Shown: piece by piece, positions 5,682-6,821 of the stretch
Numbering within the stretch: position 1 is the first letter of the stretch
How the letters are laid out: each line of letters begins with the position of its first letter
Assembly (NCBI GenBank): GCA_031278495.1
Contig: JAITKG010000015.1
Location: 1 to 6,821, forward strand
Direction: 5' to 3'
Source: Prevotellaceae bacterium
GTDB taxonomy: Bacteria > Bacteroidota > Bacteroidia > Bacteroidales > UBA932
Length of the DNA: 6,821 nucleotides
Program-made: the position numbers and the translations under genes
The notes under the pieces: model-generated
Databases searched by the model: none
The model's input: only the letters and a program-made list of their open reading frames with translations
Told to the model about the DNA's origin: nothing

Positions 5682-5764
5682 GTGATTAAGAGATTAGGCG
5701 ATTAGGTAGCTAACGCCTGTCGCACTTAATCTCTTAATTTCTTAATCACCTAATCACTTAATCA
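5682..5764. repeat. Inverted array of 8-bp ATTA-type repeats at a convergent junction
   Basis: The left side reads as successive octamers such as GTGATTAA, GAGATTAG and GCGATTAG. The right side reads as complementary-type octamers such as CTTAATCT, CTTAATTT, CTTAATCA and CCTAATCA. The two sides form a large hairpin. ATTAAGAGATTA (5685-5696) is perfectly complementary to 5727-5738, and inside it 5696-5705 pairs with 5710-5718 (one bulged A, 4-nt loop GTAG). The last octamer overlaps the apbE stop codon (5758-5760). It may serve as a bidirectional transcription barrier or be a dispersed intergenic repeat. There is no strong T-run, so classical terminator action is uncertain. Confidence 0.8.
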
Positions 5765-6738
5765 TAATTCCCGTGTTTGTAAACGCACAGTTCCCCTTGC
5801 TGTTCATAAACCAGGTATGCGCCCAGTTCGGGGTGTGCCGCCAGGAGTTGTTGCGCTCCTTCCAAGCCCACGACCATAAAGGCAGTGGCATAAGCGTCGG
5901 CAGTCATGCAGTCGCCGGCAAGGACGGTTGCGCTAAGCAGGTTGTGCGCCACCGGATAGCCGGTAGCCGGATGAATAGTATGCGCATACTTCTTCCCGTT
6001 TTCTTCGTAGTATTGGCGGTAATTGCCAGACGTTGCCAAAGCTTTATCCGTAAGGCGCACGATGGTTTGCAACTGTTCGCCGGGAAACATGTTTCCGTCT
6101 AACGGCTTGTCGACGCCGATAGCCCAAGCCTTTCCTTCGGCGTTCTTTCCCTTGCAGCGCACCTCCCCGCCGATTTCAACAAGGTAATTACGGCTGCCCG
6201 ACTGCTCCAAAAAAACCGCTATTACATCCACGCCAAACCCTTTGGCAATGGCGTTGGCATTAAGGGTTACGCGGGGGTCGCCTTTCACGATGCGCGTTCC
6301 TTCCAGCCGCACATGGCGCATGCCGGTAAATTGTTTCAGGCTGTCTACTTTTGCTTGCGTCATCGTTTCGCGACCGGTGAAACCGAAGCCCCATGCGTTA
6401 AACAGGGGGGACGCCGAAATATCGAAAGCGCCGCCCGTCGCCAAATAAACTTCGTAACTGCGCCGGAACACGGCAGTAAAAAAGCTGTCTACCACGACCG
6501 CCTCATTGCGGTTCACTTTGGAAATAATCGATTGCGGATTGTATACCGAGAGCGCCCGGTCGATTTGCGCCAACAACGAATCAATGCCGGCATGCACAGT
6601 TGCGGGCGGCGCGCCTTCGTACAGAATACGGAACGTAGTGCCCATTGTAAATCCTTCAATGGTATGGTAAGCGCCGGAACGGGAAGCGCAGGCGGAAAAT
6701 AAAAGGCAGGCAATAATAATTCGATACATGCTCTTCAT
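5758..6738 (-). CDS. apbE: FAD:protein FMN transferase, ApbE lipoprotein
   Basis: ApbE covalently attaches FMN from FAD to a threonine of exported or membrane flavoproteins such as NqrB/NqrC and RnfG. The product is 326 residues, with an N-terminal lipoprotein signal ending LLFSAC (lipidated Cys17), placing it in the periplasm. Family motifs are present in order: GFTMGTTF (29-36), GAFDISASPL (103-112), NANAIAKGFGVD (160-171), GGEVRCKGKN (190-199), ATSGNYRQYY (235-244), HTIHPATGYP (253-262) and the Mg/FAD-binding TADAYATAFMVVG (279-291). The ATG at 6738 gives a normal signal peptide. A longer TTG start at 6774 would lie upstream of the TATCTTTG box. The ATG at 6729 (starting MYRIII) is also possible and would leave a 20-bp gap to the box. 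No nqr or rnf gene is visible nearby, so the target flavoprotein must be encoded elsewhere or beyond the window edge. Confidence 0.95.
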   Translation of the reverse strand: MKSMYRIIIACLLFSACASRSGAYHTIEGFTMGTTFRILYEGAPPATVHAGIDSLLAQIDRALSVYNPQSIISKVNRNEAVVVDSFFTAVFRRSYEVYLATGGAFDISASPLFNAWGFGFTGRETMTQAKVDSLKQFTGMRHVRLEGTRIVKGDPRVTLNANAIAKGFGVDVIAVFLEQSGSRNYLVEIGGEVRCKGKNAEGKAWAIGVDKPLDGNMFPGEQLQTIVRLTDKALATSGNYRQYYEENGKKYAHTIHPATGYPVAHNLLSATVLAGDCMTADAYATAFMVVGLEGAQQLLAAHPELGAYLVYEQQGELCVYKHGNYD

Positions 6739-6749
6739 GGCGTTTTTTA

Positions 6750-6757
6750 CAAAGATA
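6750..6757 (-). promoter_or_regulatory. -7 box of the apbE promoter
   Basis: On the minus strand, 6757-6750 reads TATCTTTG, an exact TAnnTTTG match 11 bp before the ATG at 6738 and 20 bp before the ATG at 6729. No good -33 element is seen at the standard spacing. The location fits the pattern of the other genes in the window. Confidence 0.6.
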
Positions 6758-6775
6758 GTTTTTTTCCGGCACAAG

Positions 6776-6801
6776 TTTTAAAATTCAAAGATTTTAAAAT
6801 T
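6776..6801. repeat. Two direct copies of TTTTAAAATT, 16 bp apart
   Basis: TTTTAAAATT occurs at 6776-6785 and 6792-6801, each containing the self-complementary TTTTAAAA. They lie about 20-45 bp upstream of the apbE -7 box, where an UP-like element or a regulator site could sit. The surroundings are very AT-rich, so chance is a real alternative. Confidence 0.35.
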
Positions 6802-6821
6802 TAATGTTTCATGGTTGTGCG

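Overview
The window looks like chromosomal DNA of a Bacteroidota bacterium, most likely order Bacteroidales. The main evidence is the repeated TAnnTTTG -7 promoter box typical of this phylum. It sits just upstream of almost every transcription unit: minus strand about 767-760, plus strand 926-951, 1102-1109, 3478-3485 and 4208-4215, and minus strand 6757-6750. Other support comes from A-rich leaders without clear Shine-Dalgarno sequences, a BT_3928-like DoxX/MauE membrane protein, and a Bacteroidales-style ApbE lipoprotein. Genus or species cannot be assigned from the sequence alone.

Layout. 1-186 is the 3' end of DNA polymerase I (polA). Convergent to it, 251-734 on the minus strand, is a HepT/MntA-type toxin-antitoxin pair. 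Its nucleotidyltransferase (mntA) is intact, but its HEPN toxin (hepT) stops at 66 codons and lacks the half of the protein that carries the active site. The 394-bp gap 735-1128 has no convincing protein gene. It holds the leftward mntA promoter, a candidate stand-alone small RNA (about 940-1071) with its own promoter and a strong intrinsic terminator, and then a near-perfect promoter for the next gene. 1129-3420 is a two-gene unit: a six-helix DoxX/MauE-type membrane protein with a thioredoxin-like domain, followed 9 bp later by murB (peptidoglycan precursor synthesis). 3551-4150 is a monocistronic lipoprotein ending in a cysteine-rich tandem 9-residue repeat. After a terminator and a tightly packed promoter comes a MATE-family multidrug/sodium antiporter (4249-5667). 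It converges on apbE (5758-6738, minus strand), an exported FAD:protein FMN transferase. The junction between them is an inverted array of 8-bp ATTA-type repeats that runs into the apbE stop codon.

How the parts relate. Most genes are housekeeping or envelope functions (replication/repair, cell wall, efflux, periplasmic flavinylation) and are not one pathway. The accessory material consists of the decayed toxin-antitoxin locus, the octamer repeats at both convergent junctions and the Cys-repeat lipoprotein. I see no CRISPR array, insertion sequence, tRNA or rRNA. The strongest candidates for something undescribed are the possible small RNA at 940-1071, with a possible pseudoknot at its 5' end, and the cysteine-repeat lipoprotein.
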